Source of the DNA: Platanthera guangdongensis | Taxonomy: Eukaryota; Streptophyta; Magnoliopsida; Asparagales; Orchidaceae | Assembly: GCA_039583875.1 (NCBI GenBank) | Contig: CM077162.1 | Coordinates: 53,905,675 to 53,969,674 of the forward strand | Length of the DNA: 64,000 bases | Direction of reading: 5' to 3' | In this document: piece by piece, positions 42,986 through 54,267 of the stretch | Layout of the letters: each line of letters starts with the position of its first letter | How positions within the stretch are numbered: the first letter of the stretch is position 1 | Notes under the pieces: model-generated | What the model saw: only the letters and a program-made list of their open reading frames with translations | What the model was told of the DNA's origin: nothing | Database searches by the model: none | Position numbers and translations under genes: made by a program

Positions 42986-43830
42986 CTAGAGGAGAGGAGC
43001 TTGGGTTAGCTGTTGCTTGAGCTTTCCGAAAGCCTCCTCACACTCCGCCATCCACTCAAACTTCTGATTTCCCCGAAGGGTCTTGAAGAACGGAGAGCAC
43101 TTCTCCCCTGCCTTGGACAAAAAACGGCTGAGGCCTGCCAGCCTTTCAGTCAGCCTTTGGACTTCCTTAGGATCCCTCGGCGATGCCATCTCCAGAATGG
43201 CCTTCACCTTGTCTGGATTAGGTTCCACCCCCCTGGGAGTAAGGGGTGACCTAGAAATTTTCACCTTCCTGCACCGAAGACGTACTTGGCCGGATTGAGT
43301 CGCATCTTGTACTTCCTCAGGGTGGCAAAGGTATCCACCAGATCCGTTATATGCTCTGTGATGCTTTGCTCTTGACGAGGAGGTCATCTACGTAAACCTC
43401 CAAGTTCCTCCCCTTCTGCCCCTTGAAGATTTGATCCATCATCCTCTGGTAAGTGGCGTCTGCATTCTTGAGCCCGAAGGGCATCATCTTGTAGCTATAG
43501 CAGCCGTCACTGGTTATGAAAAAGACGTCCCGGCAGTCGGGGGGATGCATCCGGATCTGGTGATATCCTGAAAAAGCATCAAGAAAACTCATCACAGGAA
43601 ACCCGACGGTGGAATCAACCAGCACGTCAATTTGAGGCAAGGGGTAGCAATCCTTCGGGCAAGCTTTATTCAAGATTGAAAAATCGATACATAAACGCCA
43701 GCCCCCTCCAGGCTTTTTCACCATTACAACATTGGAGACCCAGCCTGGATACTGGATCTCTGAGACAAACCCTGTCTTCAATAGCTTCCCCACATCTTCC
43801 CTGATCGGCTCGGCTAGTATGATGGCGCTC
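42986..43830 (-). pseudogene. pol: G2 reverse transcriptase
   Basis: Gypsy RT with KLLKTGFVSEIQYPGWVSNV, KKPGGGWRLCIDFSILNKA, CPKDCYPLPQIDVLVDS, FLDAFSGYHQIRM, YKMMPFGLKNADATYQRMM and the catalytic YVDDLLVKS (about 43,400-43,374). A frameshift after the YVDD block moves the thumb/connection region (SPRDPKEVQRLTERLAGLSR) into another frame at 43,200-42,986. It is inactive. Confidence 0.9.
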
Positions 43831-43835
43831 TTCCT

Positions 43836-44702
43836 CTACTTTTGTCGAACTGGAGCTGCCGCGGGATCCAGGTTGAGGTGATGACATACAATATCGGCTT
43901 CCACCCCTGGCATCTCGGCGGCGCTCCACGTAAAGACATCAACGTTGTCCTGCAGGCAAGCATCCATCTCCATCTTCCCTCCAAGCGGCAAGGATCCTCC
44001 CACCTTCAGCAGTCCCGGCTCTCCGCCTCGAGAGATCACCTCTATCTCCTCCGCCTCCTCAGCATCACACAACCCTTTTTCCTTCTCCAGCAACTCCTTC
44101 AGCTTCTCTGCGTCACCCATCCAACTGATGGTGCTGACGGCATTCAAGTAGCACTCCCTGGAAGCCTTGGGATCTCCCCTGATCCTAATCTGTACATCTC
44201 TGCGGCAGTACTTCAGGAACTGGTGGTACGATGACGGAACAGACCTGAAGTAGTTGATTAGAGGCCGCCCGAAGATGGCGTTGTAACCGCTTGGTGCGTC
44301 GACGATGATGAAGCGGCATCGGATCGACGTCCCACCGAGTGTAACCAGTAACTCCACTGCTCCCTCCACCTCTTTCTTCTCTCCGGAGAAGCCAAAGAGC
44401 GGTCCATCTGTAGCTTGGACCCGGGATGCTTCCACCTGAAGCCCGACGAAGGTTCTTTTGAAGATATCGTTCACCAAGCTACCGTTGTCCGCGAGGATTC
44501 GGTCGACGGTGAAGTCCTTGATGGCGGCTTGAATGACCAAGGAATCATGGAAGGGGTTCTCATTCCCCAACATTTCTTCCTCCGAGAAGGTGATCTCCTC
44601 TAATGGCGGCGGGGTCTGCGACGTCGAAGCGACGTTTTTCCGATAGATCTGGTGAAGACTTCCCTTGCGGGAAGCTCCAAGCCCGGCCCCTCCATTCATC
44701 AC
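43836..44702 (-). pseudogene. pol: G2 protease and flanking linkers
   Basis: An open stretch of 288 codons. It contains a linker (EEITFSEEEMLGNENPFHDS), a retropepsin with VDRILADNGSLVNDIF, the active-site Asp in ADNGS rather than the DGGSS usual in Tat, and the flap/C-terminal motif GYNAIFGRPLINYFR. A charged linker follows and then NVDVFTWSAAEMPG, which leads into RT. It is intact as a frame but part of a broken polyprotein. Confidence 0.8.
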
Positions 44703-45218
44703 ACCTACATGCCCACCTCATGGGCCATGTATTACTTCCCCACGAGTCCCCAGATCGACTCGGTCCTCATTCCTCCTCCTTGCTGGAGCTTGGAATGCCA
44801 CCTGCCCCACCGGGGCCTCCTGCCTCTGTTGCTCTCTTTCCACCGCTCCTGCCTCCAGCCTCCTCCTTGCTTCCAAAAACTCGGGGCAAGCCAAGGTCCC
44901 GTGCTCCTCTACTCGATGAATATCGCAGTAAAGCGAAATCGCCGCCTCCTGGCGCATCGCTCGCTGCTCCCTCCGATGCCGCTTGTTGTCTTGGCAAGCG
45001 ATGGTCATTGTCTCCCTTCTTCCTCCTCCTCGACCTCCTTACCGCCGATTTCCACTCCTCCTCTCTTCCTGATACTGCTGCCTTGCTGGTCTCCATTGGG
45101 GTCGATTCTCTGGATACTGGAATTGCCTTTCCTCCCTTCCTCCTTCCCGAGCTTCCGCCGGTCTTCTCTCTTCCTGTCTTCGAGGTCTCTCCTGCCTCCT
45201 TTCTTCAACCCTCCATGG
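44603..45218 (-). pseudogene. gag: G2 gag, C-terminal part (before the C3 insertion)
   Basis: Basic, Glu/Arg-rich gag tail with the nucleocapsid knuckle CDIHRVEEHGTLAC (44,927-44,886), CX2HX4HX4C as in G1. Stops and shifts are present. C3 is inserted at 45,218/45,219; gag resumes at 63,783. Pro/Leu-rich plus-strand frames are antisense shadows. Confidence 0.7.
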
Positions 45219-47055
45219 TGAAAGAAATTGTACCTAATCACCTAGAGGGGGGGGTGAATAAGTGACTTTAATCTTTATAAACTTTTAGGCAGATTTAATC
45301 ACAGATTTCACAGAACATAAAACAGCAACCACAGAATCATACACACAGAGTACACACAGTTTTATAGTGGTTCCCCAAGGTCTGGGTACATCCACTTTCC
45401 CCCTTCGCCTATCTAGTAGTGTACTAGATTCGGCCAAACTCCTCCACTATTCCTCAGATCCTCAGATCTTACACTCAGAACCCCAACCAGGTTCCTACAA
45501 CTCAGGCTCAAGGTCCTACCACTCAGTCTTCACCAAGACCTACACTCAGCCTTCAACAAGGCCTACACTCAGCCCACAACAAGGCCTACACTCAGAGAAA
45601 TCAATCTCCTACACTCAGCCACACAGGCCCTACCACTCAGCCTTTATAATTTCAGGCTTACAACTCAGATCCCAAAGAATCCTACAAGAAATTAAAATAT
45701 AATGTATATACCTACAACTCAGAATAAGAGAGAAGAGTTGACAGGTTTATTGATGAGTTCTTGGAAGAACTTTGTTGAGATCAACCTCCCTTGCCTTCCT
45801 TCAAAGCTTCTTGAATTTTGAACACAATAGGGTTGAGTCTCAATGCAGCTGATCTTCAATCACTACTAACTTAAGAATCAGAACTCAGTCTGAAACTTTT
45901 CTTCACAGCCTGGTTCAACAGCTATCTTCTTGGAAGGAGCTCTCTCTCTCCAACTTCTTAAATCTTCTGATTACTTCAAATGAATCTTCAAGGAATTGCT
46001 TGATCTATGTCAATCATCATCTTCTGTTGACAGAATAAGCCTTTATATAGGCTTTCTTCATGGTGACCGGCTGATCCGGTCCCTAACAGCTTTCTGACAT
46101 CTCTGACAGTTGCAATAGAACGGCTGGAATGACAGCTGTCAAGTCATCCAGTCACTTCTTGAATTTTCTGTAACTGTCTGAAAGTGTCGAGACAGTCAGT
46201 CTTTAAGTGTCGACACTTATAGACTAAGTGTCGACACAAGTAGACTAAGTGTCGACACTAGCCATCATGGTGTCGACACAACTCCTTGTGTTGTAGAAAA
46301 TACTTCTCGACACAGCTTCTTCAGAATGTGTCGACACTGATAATGTGTGTCGACACAACTTCTTGTTCTTCAGTACTTTGTTGATTTCTTGTAAGTGTCT
46401 ACACAACTCCTTTGTGTCGACACATCTTCTTGTGTTGAACTTGTTAAGTGTCGACACATTTTCTTAGTGTCGACACATGCCTTCTGTGTTGATACTTTTG
46501 CTGAGTGTCGACACATTTTCTTAGTGTTGACACTTGTACTTAGACTTCATTGGAATTTGCTGAGTGTCGACACAGCCTCCTAGTGTCGACACTTTCTTCA
46601 TGTGTTGAGACTTTGGCTGAGTGTTGACACTTCTCCTTTGTGTCGACACTTGTACTTAGAATTTGTTGAACTTTTGCTAAGTGTCGACAAAGTTCCTCTG
46701 GGTGTCGACACTGCTTCTAAGTGTCGATACAGCTTCTCTGGACATTTCTTCATTGAGTGTCGACACAGCCTGTATGTGTCGACACTTTCCTTCTGGTGTC
46801 GACTCTACATCCCTGGTGTCGACACAATTACTCCAAGTGCCGACACTGCTTCTCTGGGTGTCGACACAAGTCTTCTTAAGTGTCGACACTTTTCTTCTGG
46901 GTGTCGACACATGGACTTAGAATCTTTTAAGCTTTCCCTGCAATTACTTAACCTGCACAAGGTAACTCAAAATACATCAAATATATTTTGATGTATATCA
47001 TTGAGTAGGGTGAAGCTTCTTCAAATCAGGTACATTTATTCCAATGTACCCAACA
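45219..47055 (-). repeat. C3 3' LTR (1,837 bp)
   Basis: Plus-strand ends are TGAAAGAAATTG and TACCCAACA. It contains a CACTCAG/CCTAC-rich block (45,470-45,720), a TATA box (TATATAAAGG on the minus strand, about 46,040-46,051) and the palindrome array 46,188-46,915. The PPT (CCAAATAGGGGGAGAT on the minus strand) abuts it at 47,056-47,071. No genes; Cys/Asp/Thr-repeat frames are read-outs of the palindromes. Confidence 0.95.
46188..46915 (-). repeat. C3 3' LTR palindrome array
   Basis: More than 25 copies of GTGTCGACAC or one-base variants, more loosely spaced than in the spacer array. It lies upstream of the LTR TATA box in the direction of transcription. Confidence 0.9.
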
Positions 47056-47328
47056 ATCTCCCCCTATTTGGAGAAGTCATAACCCTTAGTCAATGATATA
47101 CACCATACATAACAAATTCATAGTATGATGTAAAACAGGATTATATAACAGGGTAAGTACATAAACATGTATAAGCAAAACATGCATACTCAAATTTCTC
47201 AGAACATTAATGTAATAGATTTAACATATATCACATTGTTCTAACAACTTCAACATATTCATTTTCACAAGTTTACAGAGAGTTTAAAAACAAATGATTA
47301 CAGCTGTAAACTAAAGAAAATTTCTATC

Positions 47329-50098
47329 CTATTGCTGCTCAGGTTCTTGGATTACAATCCCCTTTCCAGATTGTATCTTTGCTTGAACTGGGGCTTCATT
47401 ATCATCATCAGCAGCAGGCTTCTTTCCTTTAAGATCCTTCTTTTTCAAATCTTCAGCTTTGATCTTCTGCCTTTCAAAGTAATGATAAAGCTTAGGAAAG
47501 TACTTGCTAGTCTCCTGTGTATTAGGAGGTAGCTTTCCCATGTTAGCCTTTCTTCTATACTGCACAATGGCCTCTTGCCTTGTCTCATGCTTCCTCCACT
47601 CCAGTTCAGAATACCACTTGTTTATATCCTGGATATTGTCCTTGGCAGCCTTCCATGCAGTTAAAATGATATTTCTGGAGGTGGGGCTCCATTGTTCAAA
47701 ATCAGGGCTAAGTTCAGCTTGCTCTCTGAACCTTTTCTTAGACAATGCAGTCTCTTGTTCCTTCAGCAAAGCCTCTTGTTCTTTCAGAATTGCATCTGGC
47801 GCTAGCTGAATAACTTTCTCAATAATGACATTCTGATTTCCTTCAGGAGGACTATACATTGATTGTATGTCTTGATGTATCATATTAAAGTCTGGTGGAG
47901 GATATATTACTTGAGCTACTTCAGCTGGCTCCCCTCCAAGATATGCAGGATTAATTCCAGACTCTGCAACATTGTCATCATCACATAATGGAGGATATCC
48001 AAGGGTGGCTCTGATGGAATTTGAAATCCACTTTGCATGATCAGAGCTAGCTTTGACTAACACCCTCTCCCCCTTTATGACTTCTCTTTCAATGTGATCT
48101 CTTAGATCATCTTTCTGAAACCTTATTTGTGCATTCAGATAGTTTACTCCATCCTTGTAGAAAGGTTTTAACCTTTGGAGCTTTTCAGTTATTAACTTCT
48201 GAGAATCCTGAAGTGTAGAAGTAACAGCAGTTAAGCTCTCTTGCAATGCTTTGTAAAATTCTTCTTTGGCAGTGGTCAGGGCTGCATTCTGGGCAGTTGC
48301 TATATTCTTTAGTTCAGTTACAATGGCATTGTGGGAAGTTGTCAAATTATCATTCATCCTTATCTGATTCTCCAGAACATACCCTTGCTTCACTTCAAGT
48401 TCTTCTAGTTTTGTCTTCAGTTTCTCTTGATGTGTGGCCAGATAGACTACTGCATTTCCTCCCTTATGGAAGCAGTCAGTCATTTCTTTCTTATTCAGAT
48501 TTATTTCAAATCTGATTGACTTAATATCTTGGGCCAGATCAAATTGCAATGACTTATGCCCTTCATCCATATAAGATTGCAAAGCCTGTCTTTTCTCATC
48601 CATCTTTATCTGTAATACAACCATCAGAGAACTGAAATCTGTAGATGGGGCAGGCTGTGGTGCAGGCTGTGGTGCTATTGTTTGTAAAGCTTTCTTATAT
48701 GTCTGGCTCCTCCTCTTGAAAACTTGAAATTTTCTCTTCTTGGCTCTTGCATCCTCTTCATCTTCAGATGTGCTGGCTATATCTACCCTGTCCTTAGGGC
48801 TAGAAGGTAAATCCTTGTCAGTCCTAGGAACCTGCTCAGCATCCTTTGGAACTTCAGGTTCTTTCCTTGTAGTTTCTTCTTCAATCTCCACATGCTCCCC
48901 CTCAATAACTACTTTCTCCCCCTCAGCAGCAGCTTTTTCCACTTCAATATCAGTTTGAAGAAGGTCTGGGAACAGTTATTCTAGGGTAAATTCTTGTTGA
49001 GGATGGGGTGGAGAAACTCTTATCTCATCAACAACTTTATCTGCAACAGATGTGTCTTCCATGACAACATTCTGGGGTTGGCCATGTGCCTGTGTTTGCT
49101 GATTAACATTAGGTAATGAATCAGACAAAACATCATCCTCAATAGGGAAATCTAAGTTATTAATTTCAGTTATTACCTCAAGTATTGTGTGGGTAGCTTG
49201 TTTACTCTCTAGAGGAGTTGGCTCTTCCACAAGTAGAGGCTCCCCCTGGATTGAATCCTGGTGAATTGGGCTTGCTTGTGGTAGCTCCACCTGCCTCTCA
49301 GCATCTTCTTGTCTTGCTGGAGATTGTCCAGCATTTCCGGTTTCTTTTTCTTCATCTGGAGTGAACACTACATGCTCTTCAGAGCTGCTTGATGATTCTT
49401 GAGCCACAGGGGCTCTCTTTTTCTTCTTCTTTTGGGGTGTTACCTTCTCAGGAGTTGGCATTTCTTTGGTTAACACTCTATCCCATCTAGAGAAGATTCT
49501 TATATCCATCTTCCTCATGTGGTTGATCTTAGATCCAGCTGCTGGACTTATCACCTCTGGTATACTACCAGCTAGGTATAGACATAGTATTCTAACCAAA
49601 TTGGGCTTCTTCATACTCTCTTTAATCTTATCAAACATAATTGTAGCCCAATCAGTATTTAGTTTGAATATTATCCTTGTCATGAGGCTAAACATTTGAG
49701 CTGAGATTCTGTCATGGCCTCCAGGCTTGCTCAAGATAACCTTGCCAACAATTTCAGATAAGAATTTGCCTTGCATATTCATTCCCTTTCTATTGAAAAC
49801 AGATCCTATTTTCATGTTGGAGTCCAATCCACACCATGTTAATGCTTCTCTAGTCTTAGAAGCAGAAACCTCTTCTTCTTCCTTAGTCCTTGGTAGTTGA
49901 ATTACCTTTCTCAGACTCTTAGGAGAAAACTTCACCTTTGCCCCATGAACTCTTGACTTTATCTTGAGTCCTGATTCATCTAGTGTTGCGCCATTCAGAA
50001 ACTCAAGGACCTCCTTCTTCCAGATCTTGCTTGGTTCTGAAACAAGAAATTCTAACCCAGTCTCAGCTATTAGGGTTATCACACCTTTGATATCTGGT
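47329..50098 (-). pseudogene. C3 ORF3, main part (after C4)
   Basis: Continuation of the ORF3 that starts at 56,170; C4 splits it after about 22 codons. One frame of about 920 codons from 50,098 to 47,329 with a single TAA at 48,975-48,973, where C2 has Glu (LEELFPDLL). It has an N-terminal globular domain (LISEPSKIWKKEVLEF-like, then EIVGKVILSKPGGHDRIS at about 49,760-49,705 and LVRILCLYLAGSIPEV). The middle is basic then acidic (QKKKKKRAP, SSSSEEHVVF). A long coiled coil follows (about 48,600-48,100: EKLKTKLEELEVKQGYVLEN), then a Gln/Lys-rich tail. No signal peptide or membrane span is visible. Function unknown. Same family as C2 ORF3. Confidence 0.85.
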
Positions 50099-50103
50099 TC
50101 CGC
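50099..50103. repeat. Target-site duplication of C4, left (TCCGC)
   Basis: TCCGC here and at 56,100-56,104. Confidence 0.95.
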
Positions 50104-51935
50104 TGTTAAAATTCAACAAACCGCAGACGCCCCCTTGGATACCCTGCTGAAAACTCAACAAACCGAAGGAGAATACGCCCACTTATAATGTTGAAAGTTT
50201 TCCCGGATCGTGGAGTTAGCAGGGGTTATCTCAACAACGCAGTAATAACCAGCAACACATGCAGCACAAGCTTCTTTATTGATCAAGAGCAAACTTCTTT
50301 ACAAGGCGAGACATACATGGCGAGACATGCTTCACCAAAAACCAACACCGGGAGAGCAGAGACAGTTACAAAGACAAGAACAAAAACAAGCCGCGCGGAC
50401 TCAATCAACAAGCCGCCGACCTACTGCTGTGGAGTCCGCTCAGTCCGCCAGGTCGCCAGACCGCAACCCAAGCTGCGCGGACTCACCGCTTATTCCAATG
50501 CTTAGCTCTTCACCGCCGGTATGCACGCCGCCAGACCGCACAAGCTGCGCCACCGAATGGAACAGTCCGCCTGAAGCAGGCGACTTCCTGAACCCCGAAC
50601 CAAGTCGCCAAAGAGAAGACCGCCTGGTCGCTATCCGCGACCTGCTGTTTACCGCCTGTTGCTTAACCGCAGAGTCTGCACTGTCCCTGACCGCAATCAG
50701 AGCCAAGTCCTGGCTTTCCAGCGCTATCCGCACAACCTGCACAGCACAACCGGGTCAACTCTCAATCCGCGCGGACACAAAGTCCAGACCGCAGCAACTT
50801 ACGCGAGCTCAAATATTGTTCACTTACTTCGGTCTAGGTTCCTTATTCCTGATGTGACATGGGTCCTATTTATATGCACGACGATGAGTATGGTCACCGC
50901 CCTAGCCGATAGGGTCACCGCCACAACCCGCAGCTAGAACAAGTGTGTCCGCTCCTATGCAGATAGCCAGTCCGCCCCAGCTTCTCCAAGGCCCGACTCC
51001 AATATCCAGTCCGCCTTGCCGCCAGAGACCAAGCCAGGACCACCACAGCCGGACTCCACAATAGCCGTGTCCGCCATTCTGCGGATAAGGCATCAGCCCG
51101 CAAAACCCGAGCCCGCAGCCTCGCCATCAAGGCACCTGCCGGACTCAGCGGACACCCGGCTTCCGTCCGCATATACCAAGTCCATTGCCTCATTGCCAAG
51201 GCACCTTCGGACTTAGCGGACACGCCAATCCAGTCCGTTAACAGCAGACTCCAGTCCGCAACTCCTGAGTCCATAACCTCATCACAAGGCTAAACCGGAC
51301 TCAGCGGACTCCGGCTCCAGTCCGCACGCTCCTGCACAAGCAATTCTCCAGTCCGCATTTCCCAAGCTAGCAGACAAGGCAACTGCACTTCTACTACGCT
51401 TGACGGACTGAGAAACCAGCCCGCGCTCCACTGCGCGATCTCCCCGGACTGAGCCATCCTGGACTTGGTTCAATTCCCACCAAGTCCAGTCCGCTGGCCG
51501 CAAGGGCCAGTCCGCACTTACTGGCGGACACTGGATCTAGCCCGACATACCGGGCGACCTCCAGTTCCTGTCCGCGCTGACCGGCGGTCTCCGCGGCTTC
51601 CACTTGCCGCTTCACTAGAGCAAGACCAAGGCAACTGCCAAACCGGTCTGCCGAGCTCCAGTTCTTCAGTCCGCTTCAAGCCGGACTCCGCGGATAACAT
51701 TCCTATCCGCCCGGTTACTTCCTGGGAGTCAACCACCTGCTGAGCAAACACTGGCCTGTCAGACCGCCGCTGCTGTCCGCGCAGTCCGCGCGAACAGACC
51801 GCCCAGGCCGCCACAGAGCAAACTGCCTGCAACATCCCTGCCGACTTAGCAGTCCGCCAACCCAGTCCGCGTAGTCTGCGCGGATAGGTTTCCCAAGCCT
51901 TCCATTCACCCACTTTCACTTCACAGAATTCAACA
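50104..51935 (-). repeat. C4 3' LTR (1,832 bp)
   Basis: Plus-strand ends are TGTTAAAATTCAACA and GAATTCAACA. A minus-strand TATA box (TATAAATAG, 50,866-50,874) is present. About 26 GTCCGC/GCGGAC units occur by eye, mostly as CAGTCCGC. The PPT (CACTTCAAGGGGGAG on the minus strand) is at 51,936-51,950. No genes. Confidence 0.95.
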
Positions 51936-54181
51936 CTCCCCCTTGAAGTGAGAAGTGGTGAATAACTCCAGCAGCTCCCGTAACCTTGCACCTGGTCCTT
52001 CCGATAACATCTACGAAGAGATGTCCAAGACATAGTCCTGTCCCCGCATATCGTGGACCATGAGGGAGCCCTCCAGCATCTCCCAAAAGGAGCCATGCTT
52101 CCCTCTGCCTTCTTCAGCTTCAACCTCCACTCATGCATCATAGGAGTATCACCAACTTCCTTGGACCCAGAAGCCCAAGCCTTGTTGCCTCTAAGAGAAG
52201 TCACCTCTTCAGACTTGGTGTCAACCACCTCCTTGATTCTAGTGGGGTCATCACAGCCAGAAGTACCTTGCTCGACCTGAGGGCTAACAAGAAAACACGG
52301 GACCAAGTCCACCGTGTTCCCTTCACAATATCGAGCTGGTGGCTTACTGATCCTCTTCGATCTCCGAAGAACCTGATCATGGCTAACCACCTCCGCTGCT
52401 TTTGAACCAGCTCCGTTCCCGGGCAAACCCGGAACAATGCTCCCTTTGCTCCCTGAACAAGACGCCTCCTTACTGGAACCAAGAGCACCTGGAGCAACGC
52501 TCCCCCTGCTACCTGAACCAGAAGACTCCCCTCTTGAACAAGAACAGCCTGGAACATCGCTCCCCTTGCTTCCTGAACCGGAAGCCTCCGCCTTCGAGCC
52601 AGAAGGTCCTGGAGCATCGCTCCCCCTTCTTCCCGACTCTGACGCCTTTGCCCCGGAGCTAGAACAACCTGGAGCACCTGGTGACTCAGGCAACTCCACT
52701 TCCTTAGCAGCAGCCTCCTTCAGCCCACCATCTGACCTGCTTATCTCTAGCTCCACATAAGAGCTACCCCAATACGGCGTCAACTCATCAAAAATAATGT
52801 CTCTCGACACTATGAGTTTCTTCGTCGCAGGATCCATACACCTCCATCTTCTTCTCTGCTCATCATACCCAACAAAGACTAGCTTTGTCTTGAGAGGACC
52901 CGGATAGTGTATATAGCAGGTAGATCCAAACACCTGAAGGTGATTCACTGAGGGCTTCACTCCGAACATCAGCTCATAAGGAGTCTTCACTATGATCGGA
53001 CTAAGAGGCATCCGGTTGATGACATGAGCAGCACAGGCAATCACTTCCGCCCAAAGAGCCTTCGGAACGCCTTTACTCTGAAGCCAACACTTGCAGGTCG
53101 CCGTTAACCAACAGACCATCCGAGCTGCAATACTGCCTTGTTGTGAAGTATGTCCACAAGAAAGCTCCATCCGGATCCCTTGCTTCCTGAAAAAGTGTGA
53201 GAACTCTGTTGAGCCAAACTCACCACCGATACTTGTCTTCAACACCTTGATCCTCCGGCCAAGCTGGCCTTCCACAAGCTTCTTAAACTCCACAAACAAG
53301 CGTATCATGTTGGTCTTCTTCTTCATAAAGTATACCCAAGTATACCTAGAATAGTCATCAACCAATATCAGCATGAACCTGCTGCCTCCAAGACTGGCCG
53401 TGACGGTCGGTCCCACCAGAGCACAATGGACAACCGCCAATGGTGCTTTACATCTGGATTGTGCTTTGTCAACCATGAAGCGATAAGCTCCACTTTCCTG
53501 ACATCCCGCACACCCCCGACCATCGCCATAGGATGACAATCTAGGCAAGCCTCTTACGAGTCTTCTTTCCGCCATTGCTTTCAGCTTGTCCATCCCTACA
53601 TGCCCCAGTCTTTCATGCCAGATAGCAGCACTATCCTTGGCATCCAGCCGATCAGATCCAGAACTAGTTGAAGTCCCAACTACGTTCTTCTCCTTCCTCC
53701 CTACCTGAGCAACGTTCGCCGAGAGCAAGGTAACCTTGCACTCCTTCCGAAGATGACCTTGCTGCTTGCATTTATAGCACCTTGGTCCTTCCTTCCTCTT
53801 CCTATCACGCCTAGGAGAAACACTCCTTTCTTCCTGATACGAAGTAGAGGGACCGTCTTCAGCAGCAACCTCCTTCACCTTCTTCCTGAACAACCCAACA
53901 AGGGAAGTCCAGACCTCCGTAGCTGACTGACATCCACTGATGTGGTCCAAGAGCTCCGATGAGATCACCTGCTTGAGAATAGACTCCGCTTTCGCATTTG
54001 CCTCCTTCCAAGCTCTCATCGCCTCAGCATTGCCAGCAGTATCCTCTTGTCTTCCTGCTCCGCATACAACCTCCCAAAGGTCCTCGCCAAGAAGAAAGCT
54101 CTTCATACAGGACTTCCACTGTTCGCAGTTCGCCTCTGTAAGAAGATCAATACCAAGACAACTTGCATCCTCCACTGCCAT
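51518..54181 (-). CDS. C4 gag plus inactive integrase, no RT
   Basis: Open frame of 887 codons from ATG 54,181 (MAVEDASCLGIDLLTEANCE), running past the PPT into the 3' LTR before its stop; the last 139 codons are LTR sequence. Residues 1-110: copia gag (QWKSCMKSFLLGEDLWEVVC). 135-148: zinc knuckle CYKCKQQGHLRKEC. About 189-227: integrase zinc region (HERLGH, CAGC). No protease active site is seen between them. 270-400: integrase core with first Asp kept (VDDYSRYTW, D275), second Asp replaced by Ser317 (LKTSIGGEF) and Glu replaced by Ala353 (TSQQGSIAARM). About 500-620: Ser/Gly repeats (SGSKGS). Then RRSKRISKPPARYCEG, which normally precedes RT, and no RT follows. An ATG at the LTR/primer-site junction (about 54,268) is also in frame. 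Confidence 0.85.
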   Translation of the reverse strand: MAVEDASCLGIDLLTEANCEQWKSCMKSFLLGEDLWEVVCGAGRQEDTAGNAEAMRAWKEANAKAESILKQVISSELLDHISGCQSATEVWTSLVGLFRKKVKEVAAEDGPSTSYQEERSVSPRRDRKRKEGPRCYKCKQQGHLRKECKVTLLSANVAQVGRKEKNVVGTSTSSGSDRLDAKDSAAIWHERLGHVGMDKLKAMAERRLVRGLPRLSSYGDGRGCAGCQESGAYRFMVDKAQSRCKAPLAVVHCALVGPTVTASLGGSRFMLILVDDYSRYTWVYFMKKKTNMIRLFVEFKKLVEGQLGRRIKVLKTSIGGEFGSTEFSHFFRKQGIRMELSCGHTSQQGSIAARMVCWLTATCKCWLQSKGVPKALWAEVIACAAHVINRMPLSPIIVKTPYELMFGVKPSVNHLQVFGSTCYIHYPGPLKTKLVFVGYDEQRRRWRCMDPATKKLIVSRDIIFDELTPYWGSSYVELEISRSDGGLKEAAAKEVELPESPGAPGCSSSGAKASESGRRGSDAPGPSGSKAEASGSGSKGSDVPGCSCSRGESSGSGSRGSVAPGALGSSKEASCSGSKGSIVPGLPGNGAGSKAAEVVSHDQVLRRSKRISKPPARYCEGNTVDLVPCFLVSPQVEQGTSGCDDPTRIKEVVDTKSEEVTSLRGNKAWASGSKEVGDTPMMHEWRLKLKKAEGSMAPFGRCWRAPSWSTICGDRTMSWTSLRRCYRKDQVQGYGSCWSYSPLLTSRGSVEFCEVKVGEWKAWETYPRRLRGLGWRTAKSAGMLQAVCSVAAWAVCSRGLRGQQRRSDRPVFAQQVVDSQEVTGRIGMLSAESGLKRTEELELGRPVWQLPWSCSSEAASGSRGDRRSARTGTGGRPVCRARSSVRQ

Positions 54182-54253
54182 GGTTCTACCACTGGTTTCC
54201 TCTACAGACGAGCAACTACTTCCATTGAGCACTGCTTGACCACTCCAACAACC

Positions 54254-54267
54254 TCGCTCTGATACCA
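54254..54267 (-). other. C4 primer binding site (tRNA-iMet type)
   Basis: Minus-strand TGGTATCAGAGCGAGG directly after the 5' LTR; initiator-Met type. Confidence 0.9.

Noticed and set aside
46245..46991. Cys/Thr/Asp-rich small proteins with repeated VDT, CRH and VST units in C2/C3 LTRs and spacers
   Set aside because: They are translations of the palindrome GTGTCGACAC in several frames on both strands, lie inside LTRs, and have no start context or conserved codon use.
50279..51743. Plus-strand ORFs of 92-192 codons in the C4 LTRs
   Set aside because: Duplicate in both LTRs, antisense to the element, built on GTCCGC repeats, no known domain.
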